From assembly GCF_039503195.1 (NCBI RefSeq), contig NZ_JBCJKP010000001.1, positions 1,426,001 through 1,490,000 on the forward strand: 64,000 bases of DNA, given 5' to 3'. This DNA comes from Streptomyces mirabilis. Lineage in GTDB: Bacteria > Actinomycetota > Actinomycetes > Streptomycetales > Streptomycetaceae. The notes under the pieces are model-generated. The model was not told where the DNA came from. It did not search any database and saw only the letters and a list, made by a program, of their open reading frames with translations. Below, in pieces: positions 8,394 through 15,818 of the stretch. Positions within the stretch are counted from its first letter, which is position 1. The number at the start of each line of letters is the position of its first letter. The translations under genes and the position numbers were made by a program.

Positions 8394-9374
8394 ATGACCG
8401 TTGTGAAGGCTGCCGCAGTCCAGATCAGCCCCGTGCTCTACAGCCGCGCGGGTACCGTCGGAAAGGTCGTTGAGAAGATCCGCGAGCTGGGCACGAAGGG
8501 AGTTCAGTACGCGGTCTTCCCCGAGACCGTCATCCCCTACTACCCGTACTTCTCCTTCGTGCAGGCGCCCTACGCCATGGCCAAGGAGCCGCTGCGCCTG
8601 CTCGAGGAGTCGGTGACCGTGCCGTCCGCCGAGACCGACGCCATCGCCCAGGCCGCCCGAGAGGCGCACATGGTCGTCTCGATCGGCGTCAATGAGCGGG
8701 ACGGCGGGACCATCTACAACACGCAGCTCCTGTTCGACGCGGACGGCACGCTGATCCAGCGCCGCCGCAAGATCACGCCGACCTATCACGAGAGGCTCGT
8801 CTGGGGGCAGGGCGACGCCTCCGGCCTGCGCGCGGTGGACAGCGCCGTGGGCCGCGTCGGCCAGCTTGCCTGCTGGGAGCACTACCAGCCCCTGGCCCGC
8901 TACGCCCTGATCGCCGACGGCGAGCAGATCCACGCCGCGATGTACCCCGGTTCCTTCGGCGGCGCGCTGTTCGCGGAGCAGATCGAGGTCAATATTCGTC
9001 AGCATGCCCTGGAAGCTGCCTGCTTCGTCGTCTGCGCAACCGCATGGCTCGACAAGGACCAGGTGGGGCGCATCGCCGAGGACACCGGTGGTCCCGCGCT
9101 GTCCGGGGGGTTCTTCACCGCGATCGTCGATCCCGAAGGACGCGTTCTCGGAGAACCGCTCACCTCCGGCGAGGGCGAGGTCATCGCCGACCTGGACTTC
9201 GGACTGATCGACCAGCGCAAGCGCCTGATGGACGCGCGCGGCCACTACAGCCGCCCTGAACTCCTCAGCCTGCAGATCGACCGCACACCGACAGCCCCTG
9301 TCCACGAGCGCGGTGCTCAGGCTCCGGTCCGCAGCGCTCGTGCGGTGGAAGAGGGCTCTTCCACCGCGGAGTGA
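8394..9374 (+). CDS. Nitrilase (carbon-nitrogen hydrolase family)
   Basis: 326 residues, with AAGGAA 8 nt before the ATG. The catalytic triad is clear: E44 in AVFPETVIPYYPYF, K126 in QRRRKITPTYHER and C160 in QLACWEHYQPLARYAL, with GEQIHAAMYPGS following as in true nitrilases (aliphatic and arylacetonitrilase branch) rather than amidases. It should hydrolyse a nitrile to the acid plus ammonia in the cytoplasm. The C-terminal 40 residues (Ala/Arg-rich) are variable. Two copies of the GGTTTG-N5-CAAACC palindrome lie upstream, so it is probably repressed by the HxlR protein encoded at 12887-13345. A strong hairpin follows the stop. Substrate unknown; inducible nitrile detoxification is the inference. 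Confidence 0.88.
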   Translation: MTVVKAAAVQISPVLYSRAGTVGKVVEKIRELGTKGVQYAVFPETVIPYYPYFSFVQAPYAMAKEPLRLLEESVTVPSAETDAIAQAAREAHMVVSIGVNERDGGTIYNTQLLFDADGTLIQRRRKITPTYHERLVWGQGDASGLRAVDSAVGRVGQLACWEHYQPLARYALIADGEQIHAAMYPGSFGGALFAEQIEVNIRQHALEAACFVVCATAWLDKDQVGRIAEDTGGPALSGGFFTAIVDPEGRVLGEPLTSGEGEVIADLDFGLIDQRKRLMDARGHYSRPELLSLQIDRTPTAPVHERGAQAPVRSARAVEEGSSTAE

Positions 9375-9383
9375 GCCGCTCCT

Positions 9384-9424
9384 GGCCGTGCTGCTCCCGC
9401 GCCCGCCGCGGGAGCAGCACGGCC
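9384..9424. terminator. Bidirectional terminator after nitrilase
   Basis: A perfect 18-bp stem (GGCCGTGCTGCTCCCGCG at 9384-9401, complement at 9407-9424) with a 5-nt loop lies 10 nt after the nitrilase stop, between convergent genes. Confidence 0.85.
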
Positions 9425-9528
9425 GGCCGCCCCGGGAGGGCTCGGCCGTGGTGAGGTCGGCCGTGCATACCCATCCGCACGGGTGCCCCCGGCATCCGCG
9501 GCAGGCCCGGGACGGCGGGAGGCGGAGA

Positions 9529-10407
9529 TCAACCGCCCTCGACGCCCTGGAAGAGGTCGTTCTCCTGCTCTCCGCCAGTCCACGGTGGGTCGGCTCGTAC
9601 GTACTCCTCGACAGGGTTCTCACGACCGGTCAGGCTCAACATCCCCAGCAGGGCCTGAGCGTCCGACTGGCTGGCGTGTGCCGCCAGCGCCCGAAGCTTC
9701 TGGTCCCAGAACCCGGAGATGTCCACGACGGTGGTGACGTCGTCATCGTCAACGCCCATGTCCAGCGGGGGAGTCCAGGCGTCAGGACCGAGGGAAGCCT
9801 GCGCCAGGGTTCGTACCGCCGCGAGGCGGGAGACGGAGAGGGCGATGTGGTACAGCTTCGGCAGGCGCCGGCCGGTACGCGTGCCGGCACCTCCCTGGAC
9901 AGGGAAGCCGCCGGCCGTCCGAATGCGCTCGAACGCGGCGGTCGTGAGGTCGTGCGTACGGACATGATCCGGGTGGTTCGAAAGCCCGTTGGGGGGATAG
10001 GTCACCAGGACATCCGGCCGGTACTCGTGCATGAGGGCTTCGAGCTGCCGGACGACCGGCTCGCCGTCGAGCCTGCTGAACGCACGAGGGTCGATGTCGT
10101 CGGGGGAGTCGGGCAGCCCGGAGTCCGGATGGTCCAGCCGAATCAGGTGACTCACACCCAGTGCGGCACCGGATATGGCGAGCTCGTGGGCGCGCCGTGC
10201 GGCGACCTCCTCGGGCCGGTGGTCGTGGTGGCCGGGTTTGCGGCCGTCGACTCCGTCACCCTGTCCGCCATCGGTGCAAGTGACAAGGACTGTCCGGACG
10301 CCCGCAGCCGCGTATCGCGCGAGTGTGCCGCCTGTCTGGCTGGCCTCGTCGTCCGGGTGCGCGTGCACGACCATCAGCGTTGGCCGGCGGGTCTCCGATG
10401 TATTCAA
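9529..10407 (-). CDS. PIG-L/LmbE-family deacetylase or amidase (Mca/MshB-like)
   Basis: 292 residues. Zinc ligands are in VVHAHPDDEAS (about 13-21) and SNHPDHVRTHD; DSGLPD and the conserved TYPPNG stretch also match the family. The start appears to be a TTG at 10407. Actinobacterial members include MshB (deacetylase of mycothiol synthesis) and Mca, which splits mycothiol S-conjugates so that the mercapturic acid can be exported. The neighbouring MFS exporter and nitrilase favour a detoxifying, Mca-like role here (inference). It lies in opposite orientation inside the HxlR module but its promoter carries a different palindrome (10441-10461), so it may answer to another regulator. Other N-acyl sugar deacetylases remain possible. 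Confidence 0.8.
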   Translation of the reverse strand: MNTSETRRPTLMVVHAHPDDEASQTGGTLARYAAAGVRTVLVTCTDGGQGDGVDGRKPGHHDHRPEEVAARRAHELAISGAALGVSHLIRLDHPDSGLPDSPDDIDPRAFSRLDGEPVVRQLEALMHEYRPDVLVTYPPNGLSNHPDHVRTHDLTTAAFERIRTAGGFPVQGGAGTRTGRRLPKLYHIALSVSRLAAVRTLAQASLGPDAWTPPLDMGVDDDDVTTVVDISGFWDQKLRALAAHASQSDAQALLGMLSLTGRENPVEEYVRADPPWTGGEQENDLFQGVEGG

Positions 10408-10440
10408 TGTGAGCGCTTCTCTCTGGTGCGACGGAACTGG

Positions 10441-10461
10441 ATCGATACGTGTCGTATCGAT
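10441..10461. promoter_or_regulatory. 21-bp palindrome upstream of the PIG-L gene
   Basis: ATCGATACG (10441-10449) and CGTATCGAT (10453-10461) pair perfectly around TGT. The site is 34 bp before the minus-strand start and unlike the HxlR palindrome. Operator for an unidentified repressor, TetR-like in geometry. Confidence 0.55.
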
Positions 10462-10645
10462 GTGTGTCGCCGCTTCGCTTGACAGCCGTTACTGGACCTG
10501 TGTGTGACGTACCGACAGATTCGGCGGGAGCCGGAGCGCGGGCAGATGCCACGTCGGCCGATTCCGGGCGGTGAAATGGGCTGCCCGGCCGGTCGCTTCG
10601 AGTCGATCATTCACCGCCTCCTCATACGGCACTGCGAGATTGAAT

Positions 10646-10662
10646 GGTTTGAGTTTCAAACC
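10646..10662. promoter_or_regulatory. HxlR-type operator O3 (MFS promoter)
   Basis: GGTTTG-AGTTT-CAAACC, identical half-sites to the nitrilase operators. A TACCGT -10 candidate follows 9 nt downstream; the site is 62 bp before the MFS start. Confidence 0.75.
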
Positions 10663-10724
10663 AAGCACTGTTACCGTACCCGAGCAAGTTGCAGCTCACA
10701 ACAAGACATGAGGAGTTGTGCACG

Positions 10725-12179
10725 GTGAACAATGCGCAGCCCGCCCCCGCGGGGGAGAACCAGAACACTGTCGACGACGGCCCCCGGGATGAGGGGCCCG
10801 CGAACAATCGGCGGGCTGGTTGGGTGTTGGCCCTGGGCAGCCTCGGCGCTTTCGTGGTTTTTCTCGACACCACGATTGTGAACATCGCCTTCCAGACCAT
10901 CAGCCACAGTTTCAACACCACAGCCGGGCATTTGGCGTGGGTTCTCAATGCATACAGCCTGGTGTTCGCTGCGATGCTCATCCCGGCAGGCCGGGTAGCC
11001 GACCGTTACGGGCGCAAGAACATATTCATCGTGGGCATCACCGGATTCGCGCTCATGAGTGCGCTGTGCGGGCTGGCGCCGAGTGCGGGAGTACTGATCA
11101 CCGCCCGCGCGCTGCAAGCGGTCTTCGCCGCCCTTGTCGTGCCGTCCTCGCTGGCGCTCGTCCTTCACGAGTTCCACGCCGCCCGCCGACATGTCGCAAT
11201 CGGCGTCTGGGGTGCGATGGCCGCCGCGGCGGCAGCGGTCGGCCCCACGCTCGGAGCGCTGCTCACCGAGTACGCGTCATGGCGATGGATCTTCCTGGTC
11301 AACGTGCCGATCGCGGCAGTGATCGTGGCGCTCGGCAGACGTCTGCTCCACGAGTCCCGTGACCCGCAGGCCTCCGGCCTTCCCGATCCTCTCGGGGCGC
11401 TCCTCGTGGCAGCGATTCCCGCGCTTCTCAGCTTCTCCATCATCGAGGGACCTTCTCGTGGATGGTCCGACTCGTGGGTGGTGATCGGATTCGTCGCGGC
11501 GGCCCTGGCTCTTCCCGTCTTCCTGTGGCGTACATCGAAGGCCGCACGGCCGGTGATGGATCTCGCCCTCTTCAAGGAGCGTCAGTTCTCGGAGATCAAC
11601 GCCGCGACGCTCTTGTTCTCGACGGCGTTCTTCGGCCTTCTGCTGGCCAATCTGATCTTTCTTCAGGTGGAATGGCACTACTCGGTACTGCGCGCAGCGC
11701 TCGCCAGTTCCGCCGGGCCGATCGTCGTCACCATCATCGCGCGCTCCACGACCAAGCTGGCCACCGTTGTCGGACATCGACGCGTACTTTTCGCCGGCGC
11801 CGTCACCTGGACACTCGGCTGCCTCGGCTTCGCTCTTTTCGTCGACTCCTCACCGCACTGGGTGACCCACTGGCTTCCGTGGACTCTGCTCACCGGACTG
11901 GGTATCGGTCTCACCCTGCCTGTGCAGTCCGGTGCCGCCGTCGCGAAACTTCCCCCGGCGCAGTTCGCCGTCGGATCCGCGATCAACTCCAGTTTCAGGC
12001 AGCTCGGGGCAGTTTTGGGAGTCAGCATCTTCGTCGCTCTCCTGGGAACTTCGAAAATGGGCCCCGGAGTGGACAATTTCCAGCACATCTGGTGGGTCTT
12101 TGCGGCTCTCGGCCTCGCCGCGGGCGTTGTCCAGGCCCTGCCGCGTCTGAGGTCTGTTTCCGCGCCCTCCGCGCGCTGA
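10725..12179 (+). CDS. MFS drug exporter, DHA2-type with 14 predicted membrane segments
   Basis: About 484 residues. The GTG at 10725 is chosen because GAGGAG lies 9 nt upstream; an ATG at 10689 would lack a ribosome site. After a polar N-terminal 30 residues come regularly spaced hydrophobic helices. Motif A appears as AGRVADRYGRKNIF, and motif C-like glycine-rich helices and the DHA2 sequence FLDTTIVNIAFQTI in the first helix are present. It should export hydrophobic compounds by proton antiport. The upstream GGTTTG-N5-CAAACC places it in the same regulon as the nitrilase, VOC protein and HxlR gene. Substrate unknown. Confidence 0.88.
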   Translation: MNNAQPAPAGENQNTVDDGPRDEGPANNRRAGWVLALGSLGAFVVFLDTTIVNIAFQTISHSFNTTAGHLAWVLNAYSLVFAAMLIPAGRVADRYGRKNIFIVGITGFALMSALCGLAPSAGVLITARALQAVFAALVVPSSLALVLHEFHAARRHVAIGVWGAMAAAAAAVGPTLGALLTEYASWRWIFLVNVPIAAVIVALGRRLLHESRDPQASGLPDPLGALLVAAIPALLSFSIIEGPSRGWSDSWVVIGFVAAALALPVFLWRTSKAARPVMDLALFKERQFSEINAATLLFSTAFFGLLLANLIFLQVEWHYSVLRAALASSAGPIVVTIIARSTTKLATVVGHRRVLFAGAVTWTLGCLGFALFVDSSPHWVTHWLPWTLLTGLGIGLTLPVQSGAAVAKLPPAQFAVGSAINSSFRQLGAVLGVSIFVALLGTSKMGPGVDNFQHIWWVFAALGLAAGVVQALPRLRSVSAPSAR

Positions 12180-12206
12180 GGATCCCGCCGTTCGCGGCAG
12201 AAGAAG

Positions 12207-12245
12207 CTCCTGCCCGAGACCTCGAATTCCGATCTCGGGCAGGAG
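12207..12245. terminator. Terminator between MFS and VOC genes
   Basis: CTCCTGCCCGAGA (12207-12219) and its complement (12233-12245) form a 13-bp stem between convergent genes, 28 nt past the MFS stop. Confidence 0.8.
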
Positions 12246-12283
12246 GGCCGATGACGCCATGGTGAGCGTGAGGTGACGAACCC

Positions 12284-12700
12284 TCAGGAAGGTGAGCTCG
12301 CCGTCACGTTCACCAGCCAGGAGGTCCCGAACCTGTCGACGCACTGTCCGTGCAGCGCGCCCCACGCGGATTTGGCGAAGGGCACCGTCACGGTTCCGCC
12401 GTCGGAGAGCCGGTGCCAGTAGGCGGTGAGGTGCGTCTCGTCGCCTCCGAGGGCCACGGAGAAGGAGCCGCCGGGCCCATGTGATTCCGGGGTCGTGGTG
12501 TCCGATCCCATGAGGACGACGCCGACAGCGCCTTTCAACATCGAGTGCGCGACCAGGTTCTCCTGGCCGGCGTCCTCCGCTCGGTGCAGATCCGCGTACG
12601 TGGTGATGTCCAGCGTGCCGCCGAAGACCGAGTGGTAGAACTCCATCGCTTCACGCGCGTTGCCGCCGAAGTTGAGGTAGGGAGTGACTCGAGCAGTCAT
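12284..12700 (-). CDS. PhnB-like VOC-family protein
   Basis: 138 residues, with GGAGGAC 5 nt before the ATG. The sequence TPYLNFGGNAREAMEFYHSVFGG at the N terminus and the C-terminal WGALHGQCVDRFGTSWLVN are typical of PhnB/3-demethylubiquinone-9-methyltransferase-like members of the vicinal oxygen chelate superfamily. These include glyoxalase-like, thiol-transferase and binding proteins; the reaction of this subgroup is not generally known. Its promoter contains a variant HxlR palindrome only 17 nt from the start codon and it is divergent from the HxlR gene, so it is a likely direct target. Fold certain, function open. Confidence 0.83.
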   Translation of the reverse strand: MTARVTPYLNFGGNAREAMEFYHSVFGGTLDITTYADLHRAEDAGQENLVAHSMLKGAVGVVLMGSDTTTPESHGPGGSFSVALGGDETHLTAYWHRLSDGGTVTVPFAKSAWGALHGQCVDRFGTSWLVNVTASSPS

Positions 12701-12717
12701 GGACCGTCCTCCAGTTT

Positions 12718-12734
12718 AGTTTGATTTTCAAACC
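12718..12734. promoter_or_regulatory. HxlR-type operator O4 (VOC gene)
   Basis: On the minus strand GGTTTG-AAAAT-CAAACT, one base off the perfect palindrome, ending 17 nt before the VOC start codon. Confidence 0.7.
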
Positions 12735-12849
12735 ATACCAGCGCGGACCGGCCGCCCCCAAGGTGGCCCGCGGGGCGCTCCGTCCAGACTCGCTGTGGCG
12801 CGAAGGTGAGAGCATCCCGGTTTGTACAGGGTCGTGGTCCGCAATGAAC

Positions 12850-12881
12850 GGTTTGATACACAAACCGTAAGTTGATATGCT
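12850..12881 (+). promoter_or_regulatory. HxlR-type operator O5 and leaderless promoter of hxlR
   Basis: GGTTTG-ATACA-CAAACC at 12850-12866 is followed after 9 nt by TATGCT (12876-12881) and after 5 nt more by the GTG start at 12887. The spacing implies a leaderless transcript and autoregulation by occupation of the -35 region. Confidence 0.75.
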
Positions 12882-12886
12882 GAAAC

Positions 12887-13345
12887 GTGCCTGAATTTCC
12901 CGTAGTCCCCGGAAGGCCCTGCGCGGTCGCAGCCACGCTGGAGCTCGTCGGCGACCGTTGGTCGTTGCTGATCGCCCGCGAGATCATGTTCGGCAACCGG
13001 CGCTTCAGCCAGATCGCCCGCAACACCGGAGCGCCGCGCGACCGTCTCGCCGCGCGACTCAAATCTCTCGTGGCCGAAGGCATTCTCGAAAAGCACGAGT
13101 ATCAGGCGACGCGATTCGAGTACCACCTCACCGAGTCGGGCAGAGAACTCCTACCCCTGCTCGTCAGCCTCCTGGCCTGGGGCGACCGCTGGGCCGTCGC
13201 CGAGCCGCCCATGATCCTGGAACACCATGACCACCGGGTCCGGCCGACCACTGTGTGTGGCGAGTGCGGAGAAGCGATCGGCAGCGGAGGGCTTCACTGG
13301 ACGCCCAACACGCCGGGATGGTCGATGGCGGGACCCGAGGCCTGA
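12887..13345 (+). CDS. HxlR-family transcriptional regulator
   Basis: 152 residues. The winged helix-turn-helix is typical of the family: LELVGDRWSLLIAREIMFG, RRFSQIARNTGAPRDRLAARLKSL, and TRFEYHLTESGRELLPLL as the wing and C-terminal helix. Cys12 precedes the first helix, where HxlR/YodB-type sensors carry a redox-active cysteine; the C terminus adds a CGECG pair that could bind metal or react with electrophiles. GTG is the start because a leaderless promoter ends 5 nt upstream. It is inferred to bind GGTTTG-N5-CAAACC before itself, the VOC gene, the MFS gene and the nitrilase, and to release on an electrophile or nitrile-related signal. Confidence 0.88.
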   Translation: MPEFPVVPGRPCAVAATLELVGDRWSLLIAREIMFGNRRFSQIARNTGAPRDRLAARLKSLVAEGILEKHEYQATRFEYHLTESGRELLPLLVSLLAWGDRWAVAEPPMILEHHDHRVRPTTVCGECGEAIGSGGLHWTPNTPGWSMAGPEA

Positions 13346-13456
13346 CGGGCCGGACACCGGGAGAATTCCTCTCGTCACCGGTTGCATCACACACATAGGG
13401 CAGTGGTCGCACGGCCGAGACCCCTCGTGATCGGCGCCCAGCAGAGCGCTGGCGGG

Positions 13457-13948
13457 TCACGCTCCGCGTTGCCGGCGGGTCGGCTTCTTCGCGGCCGTGG
13501 TCTTCTTCGGATTCGACTCGGGCATCTCATGGACCTCGGCGTCACGGCTGTCCTCACCGCGCGCGGCCTGCGCCTTGCGAACGCTCTCCTGCAGGGCGAC
13601 CATCAGGTCGACGGCCCTGCCCGTTTCCGCCGGCTCCGCAGGAGCCCTGGTCGGTTCGCGATGCTCACACTTCGCGTCGAGCATCTGCTCCACGGCCTCC
13701 GTGTAGCGGTCGGTGAACTCCTCTCCGACGAGGTCGTCGCGGGTCATCCCGGCGATGAGCTGTTCAGCTTCCGAGATCTCCGCATCGGTCACCGTCACCG
13801 CCTCCGGGGCCAGCTCGGCAGGTGAGGCGAACTTCGCCACAGCCACCTTGCTGCTCCGCTCCAGCGCCATGCGCAGCAGCTTGTAGGACTCGGCCGGGCC
13901 CGGGGCGGAGAGGCCGCGGCTGCGCTGTGGAGGGGTGGCGAGGCGCAC
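13457..13948 (-). pseudogene. Ku-protein C-terminal remnant with internal deletion
   Basis: The sequence ESYKLLRMALERSSKVAVAKFA matches bacterial Ku just before its beta-barrel dimer core. It then jumps directly to ELAPEAVTVTDAEISEAEQL and MTRDDLVGEEFTDRYTEAVEQM, the C-terminal region, and ends in a Lys/Arg-rich tail. About 30-40 residues are missing between KFA and the next match, and everything before YKLLRMAL (over 150 residues) is absent. The frame is kept, but a functional end-joining Ku is not possible. Residues before ESYKL look random. The intact gene would act in non-homologous end joining with LigD. Confidence 0.75.
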
Positions 13949-13986
13949 CGCCGGGGGAGGTTCGGTGCGCCTCGCCGGCTTGTGGG

Positions 13987-14808
13987 TCAGTGCCGTGCAG
14001 CGTCCGTGATCAGGTCGGTCACGACGTCCGGCTTAGCGACCATGGACAGGTGCGGGGCGTTGACCTTGACGGTGTGCGCGTGTGCGCGGTTGGTCAGGTA
14101 CGTCTGCTCGGCAGGCGGCAGCACCTTGTCGGCGGTGCCGATCAGGGCCCAGGAGGGGATGCTCTTCCAGGCGGGTGTGCCCGAGGGCTCCTCGAGAGCG
14201 CTGGCGGCCAGCGGGCGCTGGGAGGCAGCGAGGACGGCCGCCTTGTCCGGGTCGATGCCTGCGGCGAAGATCTGCGGGAAGAGTTCGGGCTTGACGTAGA
14301 GGTCGACGTTGCCGCCGCCGTTGGGGATGGGCACGAAGTTGAACACCGTGCTGGGATCGGGCACGTTCAGTGCCGATCCTTCTTCGGCGCCCGTGAGCTG
14401 TCCGAGCGTCTCACCGGCGTCGGGGATGTAGGCGTCGACGTATACCAGGGACTTGACGTTGTTGTTGCCCGTGGCGGCGTTGGAGATGACCATGCCGCCG
14501 TAGGAGTGGCCGACCAGGACGATGGGGCCGTTGATGGTGCTCAGGTAGGCCTTGAGGTTCTCGGAGTCCGTCGCGACTCCTCTGAGGGTGTTGGGCGGAA
14601 CCTTGACGGTGTAGCCCTGGTGCTGCAGCCGCTTGGTGACGGCGTTCCAACTGGAGCCGTCCGCCCAGGCGCCGTGGACCAGAACGATGGTCGGCCGGAC
14701 GTAGTGCGTAGGATCCGAGGCCTGGGCGGCGCCTGCGGGGTCGGCTATCAGGACCAGGGCGCCGGCGGCTGCGGCAGCCGCGGCAACGACACTGCGAGTG
14801 CGGTTCAT
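13987..14808 (-). CDS. Secreted alpha/beta hydrolase
   Basis: 273 residues from the ATG at 14808, which begins an Ala-rich signal peptide (MNRTRSVVAAAAAAAG to about residue 30). The hydrolase fold shows the oxyanion region VLVHGAWADGSSW, the nucleophile elbow VGHSYGGMV, an Asp in GTADKVLPP and the His in NAPHLSMVAKP. It resembles the pyrethroid-hydrolase/EstC-like alpha/beta hydrolases of actinobacteria and proteobacteria; the substrate is unknown. It is the last gene of the five-gene minus-strand operon that begins with the carbonic-anhydrase-like gene at 18085, 129 bp after the cytosolic hydrolase. Confidence 0.82.
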   Translation of the reverse strand: MNRTRSVVAAAAAAAGALVLIADPAGAAQASDPTHYVRPTIVLVHGAWADGSSWNAVTKRLQHQGYTVKVPPNTLRGVATDSENLKAYLSTINGPIVLVGHSYGGMVISNAATGNNNVKSLVYVDAYIPDAGETLGQLTGAEEGSALNVPDPSTVFNFVPIPNGGGNVDLYVKPELFPQIFAAGIDPDKAAVLAASQRPLAASALEEPSGTPAWKSIPSWALIGTADKVLPPAEQTYLTNRAHAHTVKVNAPHLSMVAKPDVVTDLITDAARH

Positions 14809-14937
14809 AATGTCCGTTCTGTTGCTTATCGGAGCGTTGGCTCCTCCAGGCGGCGTCGGTACCGGCACCTGGAAGTCTTCCTCGGCGAACGTTCTGCAGG
14901 TCGCCGTCCTGCCCTCGCGTCCCAAAGTGCGAGGCGG

Positions 14938-15738
14938 TCAGTAGCCCTTTCCCTGCAGCCACTTGAGAGCGAACTCGGCCACCTCACGCCATCCGTGGTC
15001 GATGGTGAGGGAGTGGCCGCGGTCGGAGAATTCCTTGAGTTCGGTGACAGCCTTCGAATGCCGGTACTGCTTGAAGGTCGCCCTCGAAATGGCAGGGGGA
15101 ACGGTGTGGTCCTTCCCTCCCGTGATCAGCAGCAGCGGGCCGCGGTCGTCGTTGCGTGTTTCGACCTTGAGGGGCGAGTTGGGCGAGAAGTTCATCACTG
15201 ACGCCTCGAACAGTGGCTTGGCCGGGCCGGGGATACTCCACCGCTGGTGGAGTGCATCGGACTCCAGTGCGCTGACGGCGTTTCCGAAGCCGTAACGGAA
15301 CTGCTCGCGCGTCAGAGAAACGGCACGCTTGCTGTTGGCTGGGTTCTTCAGACCGGGAAATGCGCTGCGCAACATCGCGAGCGGCACCGGTCTGACGCCC
15401 TTGATCTGCGCGGCGTCCACGGCGACGGCTGCGGCGGCCCGGTTGAGACCGAGGAGCTTTTCGGTGACGGCTCCGCCGAAGGAGTGCCCGATGACGATGG
15501 GCTGCGCCTCCAGGCCGTCGATCAACTGCTCGTAGTGGGCGACAATCGCGCCGAAGCTGTGGCCGGCGAGGGCTTCGGGGTGACGTCGGGTCTCTTCGAC
15601 CGTCGCGGCCTGGCCGGGCCACCCCGGCGCTATCGGGTCGTAGCCGGCGTCCCTGAAGAATTCCATCCAGGGCGCCCACGACATGCTGTGGACCCAGAGG
15701 CCGGGGATGAAGACGACGGGCCTACGCAATGAGGGCAT
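14938..15738 (-). CDS. Cytosolic alpha/beta hydrolase
   Basis: 266 residues. AAGGAA precedes the ATG at 15738. Motifs are VVFIPGLWVHSMSW (oxyanion region), VIGHSFGGAVTEKL (nucleophile), an acidic residue in LLITGGKDHTVPP and the His in SDRGHSLTIDHGW. The gene at 63208 encodes a clear paralogue sharing EQFRYGF/DQFRYGFGNAVS-type and RGHSLTIDHGW-type blocks. Fourth gene of the HxlR2-linked operon, 80 bp downstream of the MBL-fold gene. Esterase, lactonase or related activity is possible; no substrate can be assigned. Confidence 0.83.
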   Translation of the reverse strand: MPSLRRPVVFIPGLWVHSMSWAPWMEFFRDAGYDPIAPGWPGQAATVEETRRHPEALAGHSFGAIVAHYEQLIDGLEAQPIVIGHSFGGAVTEKLLGLNRAAAAVAVDAAQIKGVRPVPLAMLRSAFPGLKNPANSKRAVSLTREQFRYGFGNAVSALESDALHQRWSIPGPAKPLFEASVMNFSPNSPLKVETRNDDRGPLLLITGGKDHTVPPAISRATFKQYRHSKAVTELKEFSDRGHSLTIDHGWREVAEFALKWLQGKGY

Positions 15739-15818
15739 GACGAGTTCCTTCGGGTGGGATGTGCGAAGTACGGCGGGCGCGGTGTGCCGTGCGGGTGCTC
15801 TCTTGCGGTGTGAACGTG

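Noticed and set aside
10408..10724. PIG-L gene as a direct target of operator O3
   Set aside because: O3 is placed and oriented for the MFS promoter, about 240 bp from the PIG-L start, and the PIG-L gene has its own palindrome nearer its start.
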